A stretch of DNA of 64,000 nucleotides from Isoetes taiwanensis (lineage: Eukaryota > Streptophyta > Lycopodiopsida > Isoetales > Isoetaceae): contig JAJEKV010000041.1 in the NCBI GenBank assembly GCA_021234155.1, positions 1,738,447 through 1,802,446 of the forward strand, written 5' to 3'. Positions 34,140 to 44,705 of this stretch are shown piece after piece; position 1 is the first letter of the stretch; each line of letters opens with the position of its first letter. The notes beneath the pieces were generated by a model, which saw nothing but the letters and a program-made list of their open reading frames with translations, did not search any database and was not told where the DNA came from. The position numbers were made by a program, and so were the translations under genes.

Positions 34140-35940
34140 GCTGCAAATTCGGGCACAATTAGAATAAATGCACTTGATAAGGCAACCTGAGAATTTTCTG
34201 CTATTCTTGATGGGGTCACAGACTTGGGCAAAACAACAATAGTTTTTCTGTAGACTCCACCTTATGAGAAGCTGGGCAGATGTCTTATTGTATTTTGCTG
34301 CAATCTGTGATAGCTTATAGACTCCACCTTATGAGAAGCTGGACAAATGTCTTATTGTATTATGCTGCAATCTATGATAGCTTATATAAGTATGGACCAC
34401 AAAACCATTAATTGTCATGCGGAATAGAGGAGATTCACCTTTAGAAAATTTGGATTAGCAAGATGCTTCCCTGTAGTAAGAGAAGAATATGCTTCCGGAA
34501 TAATTCCATGTTCCTGACAGAACTTAACCAAATGTAGTATTTAAAGGGTGGATTTCTATGTGGTCTGGTATTTAACGGGTGGATTTCTATCTGTGCATCA
34601 AGACAGTAAAAAATAAAGATATGACATGAACACAAACATATATGCTTATGTTAAATATCCTACCTGCTTTACATATGGCCGTACCAATAAATTAGCAAAA
34701 AGCTCTTCTAAGTGATGAATGCCATAGTTGCTAACTCCAATTGACTTTGCTTTACCTGATTTAATATGTACCTCCATAGCCCTCTAGGATTACAACCTTA
34801 GAGGCATAGGGGCATGAATAAGATATATATCAATACCTTATTCCATAAGACGCCGCCTTTAAGTTAATGAATAAAGAAAAGCTCTAAGAGTAAAAATGCG
34901 AACAGAGAATTTTCTGCTATTCTTGATGGGGTCACAGACCTGGGAAAAACAACATAATTTTTCTGTAGACTCCACCTTATGAGAAGTTGGGCAGATGTCT
35001 TATTGTATTTTGCTGCAGTCTGTGATAGCTTATATAAGTGTGGACTACAAAACCATTAATTGTCATGCGGAGTAGAGGAGACTCACCTTTAGGATATTTG
35101 GATTAGCAAGATGCTTCCCTGTAGTAAGAGGAGAATATGCTTCCAGAATAATTCCATATTTCTGACAGAACTTAACCAAATGTAGTCTGGTATTTAAAGG
35201 GTGGATTTCTATCTCAAGGTCAAGACAAGATGAAAATAAAGATATGACATGAACACAAACATATATGCTTATGTTAAATATCCTACCTGCTTTACAAATG
35301 GCCATACCAATGAATTAGAAAAAAGCTCTTCTAAGTGATGAATGCCATGGTTGCTAACTCCAATTGACTTTGCTTTACCTGATTTAAGGAGTACCTTCAC
35401 AGCCCTCCAAGATTCCAACCTTAGAGGCATAGGGGCATGAATAAGATATAGATCAACACCTTATTCCATAAGACACCACCTTCAAGTTAACGAATAAAGA
35501 AAAGCTCTAAGAGCAAGAATGCGAACATAAAAGCTCACCATAGCCCATTTCCAATTCGGCTAGACTCCTATTAAAAGACGCCAAAGTAGCCTCATATCCA
35601 TGGTCAGGATTCCTAAGTTTGGTGGTTATAAGTATTTCTTCTCTGGGAATGCAACTTTTATGTACAACTCTACCTGAAGAAAACATTAATTATGTTCTTC
35701 TTAACAGCAAGCAAAGAAATCACGCGAGATATACTCACCAATGCCTTTCTCGTTGTTATATCCTCAAGCTATATCAATATGGGGATACCCTAACCTATGG
35801 GCTTCAGCCACAGCGCTGTAAGCTTCATCAGTCTTCATCTGCCATACACCCAGGCCAATCCTTGGTATTTGAACTGAGAGGCCTTCAAATCCTGCATTTT
35901 TTAGCTCAAACGTACTGGATGCAAGGGAAGGCTGCGCCAT
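34140..35940 (-). pseudogene. aldo-keto reductase gene with stop codon and duplicated exons
   Basis: Aldo-keto reductases reduce carbonyls with NADPH. Exon 1 (35,739-35,940) starts MAQPSLASSTFEL and holds IPRIGLGVWQ and HIDIA-stop-GYNNEKG, covering catalytic Asp and Tyr. The TGA at 35,764-35,766 is in frame. Exon 2 (35,539-35,673) holds EEILITTKL with the catalytic Lys. Exon 3 (about 35,287-35,451) holds DLYLIHAP with the catalytic His, plus SGKAKSIGVSNHGIHHLEEL. Exon 4 (about 35,097-35,213) holds EIHPLNTRLH and GIILEAYSPLTTG. Exon 5 (about 34,905-34,960) carries the cofactor motif [12 protein letters not shown]. Exons 3-5 then recur, more decayed, at 34,663-34,800, 34,443-34,570 and 34,150-34,260. 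Splice phases of exons 1-2 agree. The stop and duplication mark it as a pseudogene. Confidence 0.85.
34249..34400. repeat. ~69-bp tandem duplication inside AKR pseudogene
   Basis: The word TAGACTCCACCTTATGAGAA with its following 50 bp occurs at 34,252 and 34,318, and again at 34,966 in the older exon copy. Confidence 0.75.
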
Positions 35941-36700
35941 GTGCCGGAATTCAATGCTTCGATCAATATAAGGGAAAGGTTTCTATTTTCAAAATAAATT
36001 TGATTTTTGGCCCGAAGTTGCTGAAAAACCTTAAGGTAAATTGATTCCACAGAGGATCCATTTACAAAGGCAACCAGATTCAGAATACAAATTCAACTCA
36101 GCAAGAATCAGCTATAGCCTTACCGTCGGCATCTTTATCTTCGTCCGTGACAGAGTTATACAATAGCAGCATCCACATAGGGTGTCGATTTCCTTTCAAA
36201 CAAAGAAAATACAAACCGTAACCTGCAAATTGGAGCTTTGAATCCATCTGTGGGTCGACTTGCATGCCTATATCACCACGATGACCAGCTGTCAATAGGC
36301 ACGATATGTGGTTTGGATTTCCCCTGGCCAGCTGCATCCCAGCAGATCGCAAAGAGAGGGAGCCCCAAAATCGTAGAACAAAAAGTTTCTTCGATTTTTG
36401 GCAAATCGGGAATTTTTTCTGGCGTCCAGACTCTTCAAAACCTTAGGAAAATATCTTAAAAACAATTCCAAAAAGTTTTTTTATCATACCTGAAAATCCC
36501 AAATTAAAAAGGTTCATTGTATCCCATTTCTCCCCTTGTACTTCTCTTCCTAATTAACCCCTATTTCATGTTCATAGGCTACTTTAACATATTATAAGGA
36601 GACATAACATGATTTTTTTCTACTTCAACGCTCATTACAAGCTATTCATCATAATTAATTAGGGCATGGCCATTGCTATGATCCGGTCTACCGAGATCAT
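35941..36700. other. no recognisable gene
   Basis: Promoter side of the aldo-keto reductase pseudogene (minus strand). No clear TATA box; short frames are unconvincing. Confidence 0.4.
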
Positions 36701-36750
36701 GCCTCTGATACTATTGTGATGTTCACTTCCACCGACACTGCCTGCCGTAT
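36701..36750 (-). mobile_element. LTR edge with primer-binding site
   Basis: On the minus strand …ATCACA-AT-AGTATCAGAGGC resembles an LTR end followed by a slightly altered initiator Met-tRNA site. Only about 36 bp of the LTR remain before gypsy pol of opposite orientation begins. Confidence 0.5.
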
Positions 36751-38265
36751 CTGTTGAAGGTATAGCTGTAGATCCCAAGAAGACGGAGGCAATTCAGTTT
36801 TGGTCTGTGCCAAAGAATGTATCTGAGTTGCGTAGTTTCTTGGGATTGGCCAGTTATTATCGCAGATTTGTCTGGAAGTTTGCCAAGATTGCAGCTGCTT
36901 TGACTATGTTGTTAAAAACTAATGTCCAGTGGCAGTGGACGGTGAAGCAGCAGCAGGCAATGGATATGCTGAAGAGGTTGCTGACCTCAGCACCTATTCT
37001 ATTGATTCCAGACATGAGTAAACCTTATGAGGTTTACACGGATGCATGACTTATGCCATTGGTGCTGTTCTCATGCAGGATGGTAGAGTAGTGGCGTATG
37101 AAAGTCGCCAACTCAATGCTGCTGAGAAGAACTATTCCACCTATGAGCAGGAGTTACTGGCAATGGTTCATGCGCTCAAAGTCTGGAAACATTATCTCCG
37201 CAATAAGTGTGAGTTTGTGGTCTACACGGATCATAAACTTTTGAAATTCCTGCAAAGCCAGGCCGAGGTAAGTCCAAGGCAAGCAAGATGGTTGGACTTT
37301 CTTTCGCAATTTCATTTTCATGTTGAACATCTTCCCGGAAAAAAGAATCGCATTCTTGATGCTTTTTCTAGGGTTCGGGAAGTAAATGTGATGGTTCAAT
37401 GTGAAATTGCTTTGGTGTCACAGATTAAGCAAGCATATGACTTGGATGCCTATATTTTGAGTATGCAGCATCTATCCAAGTTACCTGATGCTTGGGACAT
37501 CTAGAATGGACTCTGATATCATAAGGGACGTATTTATGTTCCTGTTGTGGACACTTTGAGAAAGCAATTATTGAGCGAATTTCATGATGCACCTTATGCT
37601 GGGCATGGGGGTGAATGGAAAACGTATGAATTGCTCAAGAGAATATTTTACTGGCCTAGCTTGAAAAAGGATGTGCAGGATTATGTGAAAGTTTGCAAGA
37701 CTTGTCAGCAGGTTAAATCGGGTCGAGGCAAGACTCCAGGGCTAATGCAACCTCTGCCTGTGCCAGAGGAGAGGTGGAGTGAAATCTCTATGGATTTCAT
37801 TGTAAAGTTGCCTCGTACTGTGCATCACTATACCCAGATACTTGTCATTGTGGATAGGTTTGATGAAGTATGCACGCTTTATACCTCTGACAAAGAATGA
37901 TGATGCCTTGGCGGTGGCCAAGGCTTATATGCAGCATGTATTTCCTATTTTTGGATTACCCAAAGCTATTGTAAGCGATCGAGAGGTGAAATTCACTCGA
38001 AATTTTTGGCGTGAATTGTTCTCTGTATTGAAATGCACTCTTCAGTTCTCTAGTGGAGATCATCCGAAAACGGATGGGCAAACTGAAAGAATGAATCAAA
38101 TTCTAGAGGATATGCTGAGATTGTATGTGGCCACTCAGCAGTCCAGATGGGAGGACTATTTGCCAATTATAGAGTTTGCTTACAACACAAGGCATCCAAA
38201 AGCAAAACACCACATGGTTTTTCCCATGGTTATGACTAGAAAACCATTCCACAAAACCAATGGAT
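36751..38265 (+). pseudogene. Ty3/gypsy pol segment, copy 1 (RT end–RNase H–integrase)
   Basis: Starts inside reverse transcriptase ([31 protein letters not shown]), then VYTDA with a frame break at 37,048, RNase H (YAIGAVLMQDGRVVAYESRQ, YSTYEQELLAMVHALKVWKH) and, after TAG at 37,502, integrase: H2C2 (EFHDAPYAGH, CKTCQQ), first Asp ISMDFIVKLP, second Asp VSDREVKF, Glu in HPKTDGQTERMNQ. A shift near 37,860 breaks it. The integrase stops at about 38,250 where AT-rich repeat DNA begins. Almost identical to 40,269-41,780. Confidence 0.92.
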
Positions 38266-39190
38266 TTTTGTGGGTTAATTTCATTAAAAACCATATGAGG
38301 CTAAACTACTTGGTTTTCTTGTAAGGTTCACTAGGGTGGTATTATGGCATGGAAATTGCTAACGACTCCTTCCTAGTGTTTGTCAAAGTGGTATTTTATG
38401 TTGGTAAATAGATGTGATATATTATAATGTTTTAAAGGTAGGGTTTCCTAATGTGGTATAATATAGTGGTTGTGGATGTGGTTTGATGTCGCGGCTCTAT
38501 TTATGTGATTTTATGATGTGGTTAGTTATGGTGGTAAAATGTCATGGCTAATTTTCATGGTAAATGCACACGGCTCACGATGTGTTATATGCAGTAAATC
38601 ACCATTATTTAATTAGTGGAAGTGTTTAGGTTATTATTGTATTAAAAACACTACTATGTTTATCAAACTTAGATGTAATTGTTAGTTGTAGAAATGCATG
38701 GTTTTGTAGTACACTAGATTCATGGTTATCATTTATAAACAAGTATTGCTATATAGTCTAAAGCATTTCAAACTACTAGACTAAACTATTAAAGATTGTG
38801 GATGGTTTCTTATGTATTGTAGTACTTATTAAGGTTGGTAATCCACACAACACATGTTTTTTTCTAGTATAGTTTTAAACAATGTGTAGAGATAAACAAA
38901 ACAACATAAGAAACCTAACGACATTGTTTTCAGTTGTCATGAGGAAAGAGAATTACACTGCAATGGTAACAAAAAAATTCTTGCATTGTCTAATGAGTAT
39001 ACATTTCCCATTTGAATTTTTTAGTACATAATCACATATTGTTCATTTCAAAAGTATCATCTCATTTTCAAGTAATAGATTCTAAACTTTACAATCTCAA
39101 AATGAGCAATCTATTATGCAATATATTCCACAATGTATAAATGTAATGTAGCAAAGAACAATATAATGTAATCGACAATTTACAATTGGC
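38266..39190. other. AT-rich repeat flank of copy 1
   Basis: No coding. Rich in TGGTTTT/GGTGGTA-like words similar to the complement of those at 54,800-56,036; possibly the same noncoding transposon family, which also abuts a broken integrase there. Confidence 0.4.
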
Positions 39191-39357
39191 TTTATTTTTT
39201 AAAAACAGGGGGCGTCCATATCTGCAATGCCAGAAACAAGCATATAAGTGAGAATATTTGGAAGCAAAAGGACAAATATGCTCCAGATTCTAAAACCTAC
39301 AAGAAGATTTCTGTGTTCCGTGTTTGCAACATAAACATGAATGTTCTCTGCTGTCCA

Positions 39358-39650
39358 AATTTTTATTGCTTTGTTTAATGTCCAAATTTTTATTGCTTTG
39401 TTTAAGGTCCATACTATACTAATCTTGTACAGACTAGCTAGCTTATCCCACTGCCTTGCGGCAGCCAAAGTGGAGGACACATATAGGCTTTTAAGTTCTA
39501 CCACGTCGGGGATCATCATCGTATAACCCCAGTAACCAACTCCCAAAGATAAACATACATTGGCAAGGTTTGAACCCATGACCAAATGCACATTTATTTT
39601 GGCATTACTAGGCCTATACCAACTCACCACACATCCTTTGGGCAAAACTT
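39358..39650 (-). mobile_element. tRNA-derived SINE
   Basis: Read on the minus strand it begins near GAGTTGGTATAGGCC (A-box-like TGGTATAGG) and has GGGTTCAAACC, a good pol III B box, about 50 nt later. The body runs through GTTACTGGGGTTATACGATG. The end is AT-rich with two copies of TTAAACAAAGCAATAAAAAT. This is the architecture of a plant SINE. A truncated copy follows at 39,783-40,000. Confidence 0.65.
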
Positions 39651-39782
39651 TTGCCTTACATGCACACTTTGTAGGCAGGATATAATCCCGCCTTAGGAAG
39701 TCTAGGTCCTAGGGGCAACTCTAGGGGCATGGCTTTTTTAGCCTCACCATCCTAGTGCCACCTACCATAGTCCCATTGTTTT

Positions 39783-40000
39783 TTTATTGCTTTGTTTAAG
39801 GTTCATACTATACTAATCTTGTACAGACTAGCTAGCTTATCCCACTGCCTTGCGGCAGCCAAAGTGGAGGACACATATAGGCTTTTAAGTTCTACCACGT
39901 CGGGGATCATCATCGTATAACCCCAGTAACCAACTCCCAAAGATAAACATACATTGGCAAGGTTTGAACCCATGACCAAATGCACATTTATTTTGGCATC
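39783..40000 (-). mobile_element. truncated second copy of the SINE
   Basis: About 215 bp nearly identical to 39,388-39,603, lacking the A-box head. Its head side joins reverse transcriptase sequence directly at about 40,000. Confidence 0.7.
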
Positions 40001-40009
40001 GTGATGCAC

Positions 40010-41780
40010 ATTAGTATCGTGATGCCTTTTGGACTAACGAATGCTCCTGCTACTTTTTCCAGAATGATGAATGAGATTTTTGCAGGATGTCTTGATACTT
40101 TTGTTGAAGTATTTTTAGATGATATCCTGGTGTATAGCAAAACCTTAGAGGAGCATTTGAATCATTTGCGCTCTGTGTTAACTCTGCTCAGACAGCATAA
40201 GTTGTATGCAAAGATGTCAAAGTGTGAATTTTTGAAAGCACAGGTGGAATATTTGGGCCACATTGTATCTGCTGAAGGTGTAGCTGTAGATCCCAAGAAG
40301 ACGGAGGCAATTCAGTTTTGGTCTGTGCCAAAGAATGTATCTGAGTTGCGTAGTTTCTTGGGATTGGCCAGTTATTATCGCAGATTTGTCTGGAAGTTTG
40401 CCAAGATTGCAGCTGCTTTGACTATGTTGTTAAAAACTAATGTCCAGTGGCAGTGGACGGTGAAGCAGCAGCAGGCAATGGATATGCTGAAGAGGTTGCT
40501 GACCTCAGCACCTATTCTATTGATTTGAGACATGAGTAAACCTTATGAGGTTTACACGGATGCATGACTTATGCCATTGATGCTGTTCTCATGCAGGATG
40601 GTAGAGTAGTGGCGTATGAAAGTCGCCAACTCAATGCTGCTGAGAAGAACTATTCCACCTATGAGCAGGAGTTACTGGCAATGGTTCATGCGCTCAAAGT
40701 CTGGAAACATTATCTCCGCAATAAGTGTGAGTTTGTTACACGGATCATAAGCTTTTGAAATTCCTGCAAAGCCAGGCCGAGGTAAGTCCAAGGCAAGCAA
40801 GATGGTTGGACTTTCTTTCGCAATTTCATTTTCATGTTGAACATCTTCCCGGAAAAAAGAATCCTGTTGCTGATGCTCTTTCTAGGGTTCGGGAAGTAAA
40901 TGTGATGGTTCAATGTGAAATTGCTTTGGTGTCACAGATTAAGCAAGCATATGACTTGGATGCCTATATTTTGAGTATGCAGCATCTATCCAAGTTACCT
41001 GATGCTTGGGACATCCAGAATGGACTCTGATATCATAAGGGACGTATTTATGTTCCTGCTATGGACACTTTGAGAAAGCAATTATTGAGCGAATTTCATG
41101 ATGCACCTTATGCTAGGCATGGGGGTGAATGGAAAACGTATGAATCGCTCAAGAGAATATTTTACTGGCCTAGCTTGAAAAAGGATGTGCAGGATTATGT
41201 GAAAGTTTGCGAGACTTGTCAGCAGGTTAAAGCGGGTCGAGGCAAGACTCCAGGGCTAATGCAACCTCTGCCTGTGCCAGAGGAGAGGTGGAGTAAAATC
41301 TCTATGGATTTCATTGTAAAGTTGCCTCGTACTGTGCATCACTATACCCAGATACTTGTCATTGTGGGTAGGTTGACGAAGTATGCACGCTTTATACCTC
41401 TGACAAAGAATGATGATGCCTTGGCGGCGGCCAAGGCTTATATGCAGCATGTATTTCCTATTTTTGGATTACCCAAAGCTATTGTAAGCGATCGAGAGGT
41501 GAAATTCACTCGAAATTTTTGGCGTGAATTGTTCTCTGTATTGAAATGCACTCTTCAGTTCTCTAGTGGAGATCATCCGAAAACGGATGGGCAAACTGAA
41601 AGAATGAATCAAATTCTAGAGGATATGCTGAGATTGTATGTGGCCACTCAGCAGTCCAGATGGGAGGACTATTTGCCAATTATAGAGTTTGCTTACAACA
41701 CAAGGCATCCAAAAGCAAAACACCACATGGTTTTTCCCATGGTTATGACTAGAAAACCATTCCACAAAACCAATGGATTT
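40010..41780 (+). pseudogene. Ty3/gypsy pol segment, copy 2 (RT palm–RNase H–integrase)
   Basis: Extends further 5' than copy 1. It has [20 protein letters not shown] and the catalytic palm box [11 protein letters not shown], then the same thumb, RNase H and integrase as copy 1. A stop at 40,526-40,528 (TGA where copy 1 reads CCA), a break at 40,564 and a stop at 41,028 interrupt it. Integrase (41,061 on) is open, with H2C2 partly lost (YARHGGEW where copy 1 has YAGH) and the DDE motifs kept. The integrase is truncated at the same base as copy 1. Confidence 0.92.
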
Positions 41781-42865
41781 TTGTGGGTTAATTTCATTAA
41801 AAACCATATGAGGCTAAACTACTTGGTTTTCTTGTAAGGTTCACTAGGGTGGTATTATGGCATGGAAATTGCTAACGGCTCCTTCCTAGTGTTTGTCAAA
41901 GTGGTATTTTATGTTGGTAAATAGATGTGATATATTATAATGTTTTAAAGGTAGGGTTTCCTAATGTGGTATAATATAGTGGTTGTGGATGTGGTTTGAT
42001 GTCGCGGCTCTATTTATGTGATTTTATGATGTGGTTAGTTATGGTGGTAAAATGTCATGGCTAATTTTCATGGTAAATGCACACGGCTCACGATGTGTTA
42101 TATGCAGTAAATCACCATTATTTAATTAGTGGAAGTGTTTAGGTTATTGTATTAAAACACTACTATGTTTATCAAACTTAGATGTAATTGTTAGTTGTAG
42201 AAATGCATGGTTTTGTAGTACACTAGATTCATGGTTATCATTTATAAACAAGTATTGCTATATAGTCTAAAGCATTTCAAACTACTAGACTAAACTATTA
42301 AAGATTGTGGATGGTTTCTTATGTATTGTAGTACTTATTAAGGTTGGTAATCCACACAACACATGTTTTTTTCTAGTATAGTTTTAAACAATGTGTAGAG
42401 ATAAACAAAACAACATAAGAAACCTAACGGCATTGTTTTCAGTTGTCATGAGGAAAGAGAATTACACTGCAATGGTAACAAAAAAATTCTTGCATTGTCT
42501 AATGAGTATACATTTCCCATTTGAATTTTTTATTACATAATCACATATTGTTCATTTCAAAAGTATCATCTCATTTTCAAGTAATAGATTCTAAACTTTA
42601 CAATCTCAAAATGAGCAATCTATTATGCAATATATTCCACAATGTATAAATGTAATGTAGCAAAGAACAATATAATGTAATCGACAATTTACAATTGGCT
42701 TTATTTTTTAAAAACAGGGGGCGTCCATATCTGCAATGCCAGAAACAAGCATATAAGTGAGAATATTTGGAAGCAAAAGGACAAATATGCTCCAGATTCT
42801 GAAACCTACAAGAAGATTTCTGTGTTCCGTGTTTGCAACATAAACATGAATGTTCTCTGCTGTCC
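40269..42865 (+). repeat. 2.6-kb direct duplication, copy 2
   Basis: Partner of 36,751-39,356. After CTGTCC at 42,865 it continues into different sequence, whereas copy 1 meets the SINE. Confidence 0.9.
41781..42720. other. AT-rich repeat flank of copy 2
   Basis: Counterpart of 38,266-39,190; same lack of coding. Confidence 0.4.
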
Positions 42866-43570
42866 TCTAAAATTTGAAGAACCAACAAGTGAGATGCAAA
42901 TACTAAATAGATAAGCACACCAGCTATACCTGGAACACGGTAATCTTGAAGCCGCTAGTGAGATCCTTTATTGTTGGCAAAATTGCAAGTGCTTGCTGTC
43001 AAAAGACCTGTTTTTCAGATTCCAGATTGGGGTTTTTCTTCTAATCTGGGTTGAAGCAATAACAATAATTAAATCATCTTCCTTTGGCCAATCAAAGTTC
43101 TTGACAACAGGAAAAGAAGAACAAAAGATATTAAAAGCATAACAAACAGGCAAAAACATGTTTGTTAGAGAGGCAGAGACATCACAGTTCCATTATTGAT
43201 AGCACATCAAATACCTTTACAATGTGTCTGCGTATTGGAATTACAATCTTGAATGCGATCAGATCAGACATTAGAGGTGTAAAAGGAAACCGTTCAAGAC
43301 ATGTATACATCAAATACCTTTGCACAACTTTTTGTAAGTTCTCAAAGTACCAAATTTTGTGGATTCCCTCTTTCTCATCAGAAATCACTGCAAGTGCTCT
43401 GCGTCATTTGCCCTTGCTTCAAGAGTAATAACCAAACCCTGATCGTATCCCACACAAACATGTGAATCTTAAGCTAAGAAAAAATCCAAACAAAAAAAAA
43501 AGGACCATGGAGATACCAGAGGGGTGCCAATCTGGAGCCCAATCTTCTTCCTGTATCCAAAGGTAATACC
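42866..43570 (-). other. exon-like pieces of an unrecognised gene
   Basis: On the minus strand three pieces look spliced: MAELK before a GT near 43,570; ALAVISDEKEGIHKIWYFEN about 43,320-43,400; ALAILPTIKDLTSGFKITVF about 42,925-42,990 before GTATAG. The two longer pieces share an ALAxI start. I recognise no family and phases are unproven. Confidence 0.25.
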
Positions 43571-44599
43571 TTGAGCTCTGCCATGGCTGTTGTTTGCTGC
43601 CAGAGCTTGTCATTGCACTGCACCTTCGCCCCTGAATCCCTTTTGCCTCCATCCTCCCTATTCCGGTGCCTCCATACTTTCTATTTGCCTTCACCCTTTC
43701 CGCAGCCAGAGACCCCTCAAACTTTGGAAGTCATGGCCACAGAAGATGGGCCGGCCTGGGAAACCCAAGGCGAGGGGTCACAGACAAACGTCCCGATCAG
43801 CCATCATGGACGGGGAGAGTCATCCTCCATGAAGAAGGAGGCTGGGGCTGAGGCTAAGGCCCCTCAGCCGAGGCCACCACGGGCTGGAAGGGATTGATTG
43901 CTCGCACCACATAGGAACTCCGCCGGGCAGAATTGGAGCCACGTCAAAGCGGGAGTGGAGGCTAACGGTGCTCATATTGAGGCTAAAGATTCTCACTGGC
44001 CGGCATGGCGGTGGAGATGGAGTCCCGGCATCCCATGTGCTCAAAAGGCAAATCGGGTCGAGAAGAACCGCATCACAGTCCGGAGACCCGCGACGCCGCA
44101 TGTGGAAGATGGCCTTGGCCTTGCGCGCGTTCTTGAGCTGACAACAGGCCGTGTGAGGTCGCCGACATGCGGCCACGCTTAGACTCGCGGTTCATCACTC
44201 GACACCATGACACGAAGTGGAAACGCCGCAATGCGTGAGACGATGGTCACGGTGTGTTTCGGCCCGGTCAGGCCCGGGAGGCAGCCACCACCATGGCCTG
44301 GGGGCCGCCTTTGCGCAGGCAGCCCGGCACCGGCCGAGGGATCTTGAGCAAGACGGAACAGCAAGCCGGCCCTCGGCGGTGGTTGGGGCTCGAACCGGTG
44401 CAGCTCGCTACCGGCACGAGCTCCGGGGGTTGCGGGCAACCATCCAGGAAGAGCCCGGGGTCTCCCTAGGGAGGTTCATAGTCACCGCAGCAAAGTGCGA
44501 GGCAGGAGATGGCCAAGCAGCGGCCGAGCCGCAAGAGCATCAGGTTCGACTTCCGAAGGGGTACGAGAACGCTCCGCCTACCCGCACCGCCTCCCGCCA

Positions 44600-44705
44600 C
44601 GCCCGCCCCCGCCTTGCTTTGCCCCGCCCTCCCGGCCACTCCCGCCATCCCGGCCACACTCCGCCACTCCCGCCATCCCGGCCACCACCACCCCACCCCG
44701 GCCGC
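44600..44705 (+). repeat. CCCGCCATCCCGGCCAC minisatellite
   Basis: Imperfect repeats of CACTCCCGCCATCCCGG within the 5' half of the GC-rich LINE. Confidence 0.6.

Larger units (their letters stand above)
36751..39356 (+). repeat. 2.6-kb direct duplication, copy 1
   Basis: Matches 40,269-42,865 with about 99% identity by eye, offset 3,509-3,518 bp. Both copies share the integrase truncation and the AT-rich flank, so the duplication happened after that insertion. Confidence 0.9.

Noticed and set aside
42866-43570. A three-exon minus-strand gene
   Set aside because: Splice phases do not agree and the peptides match no family I know, so I list the region only as unassigned.
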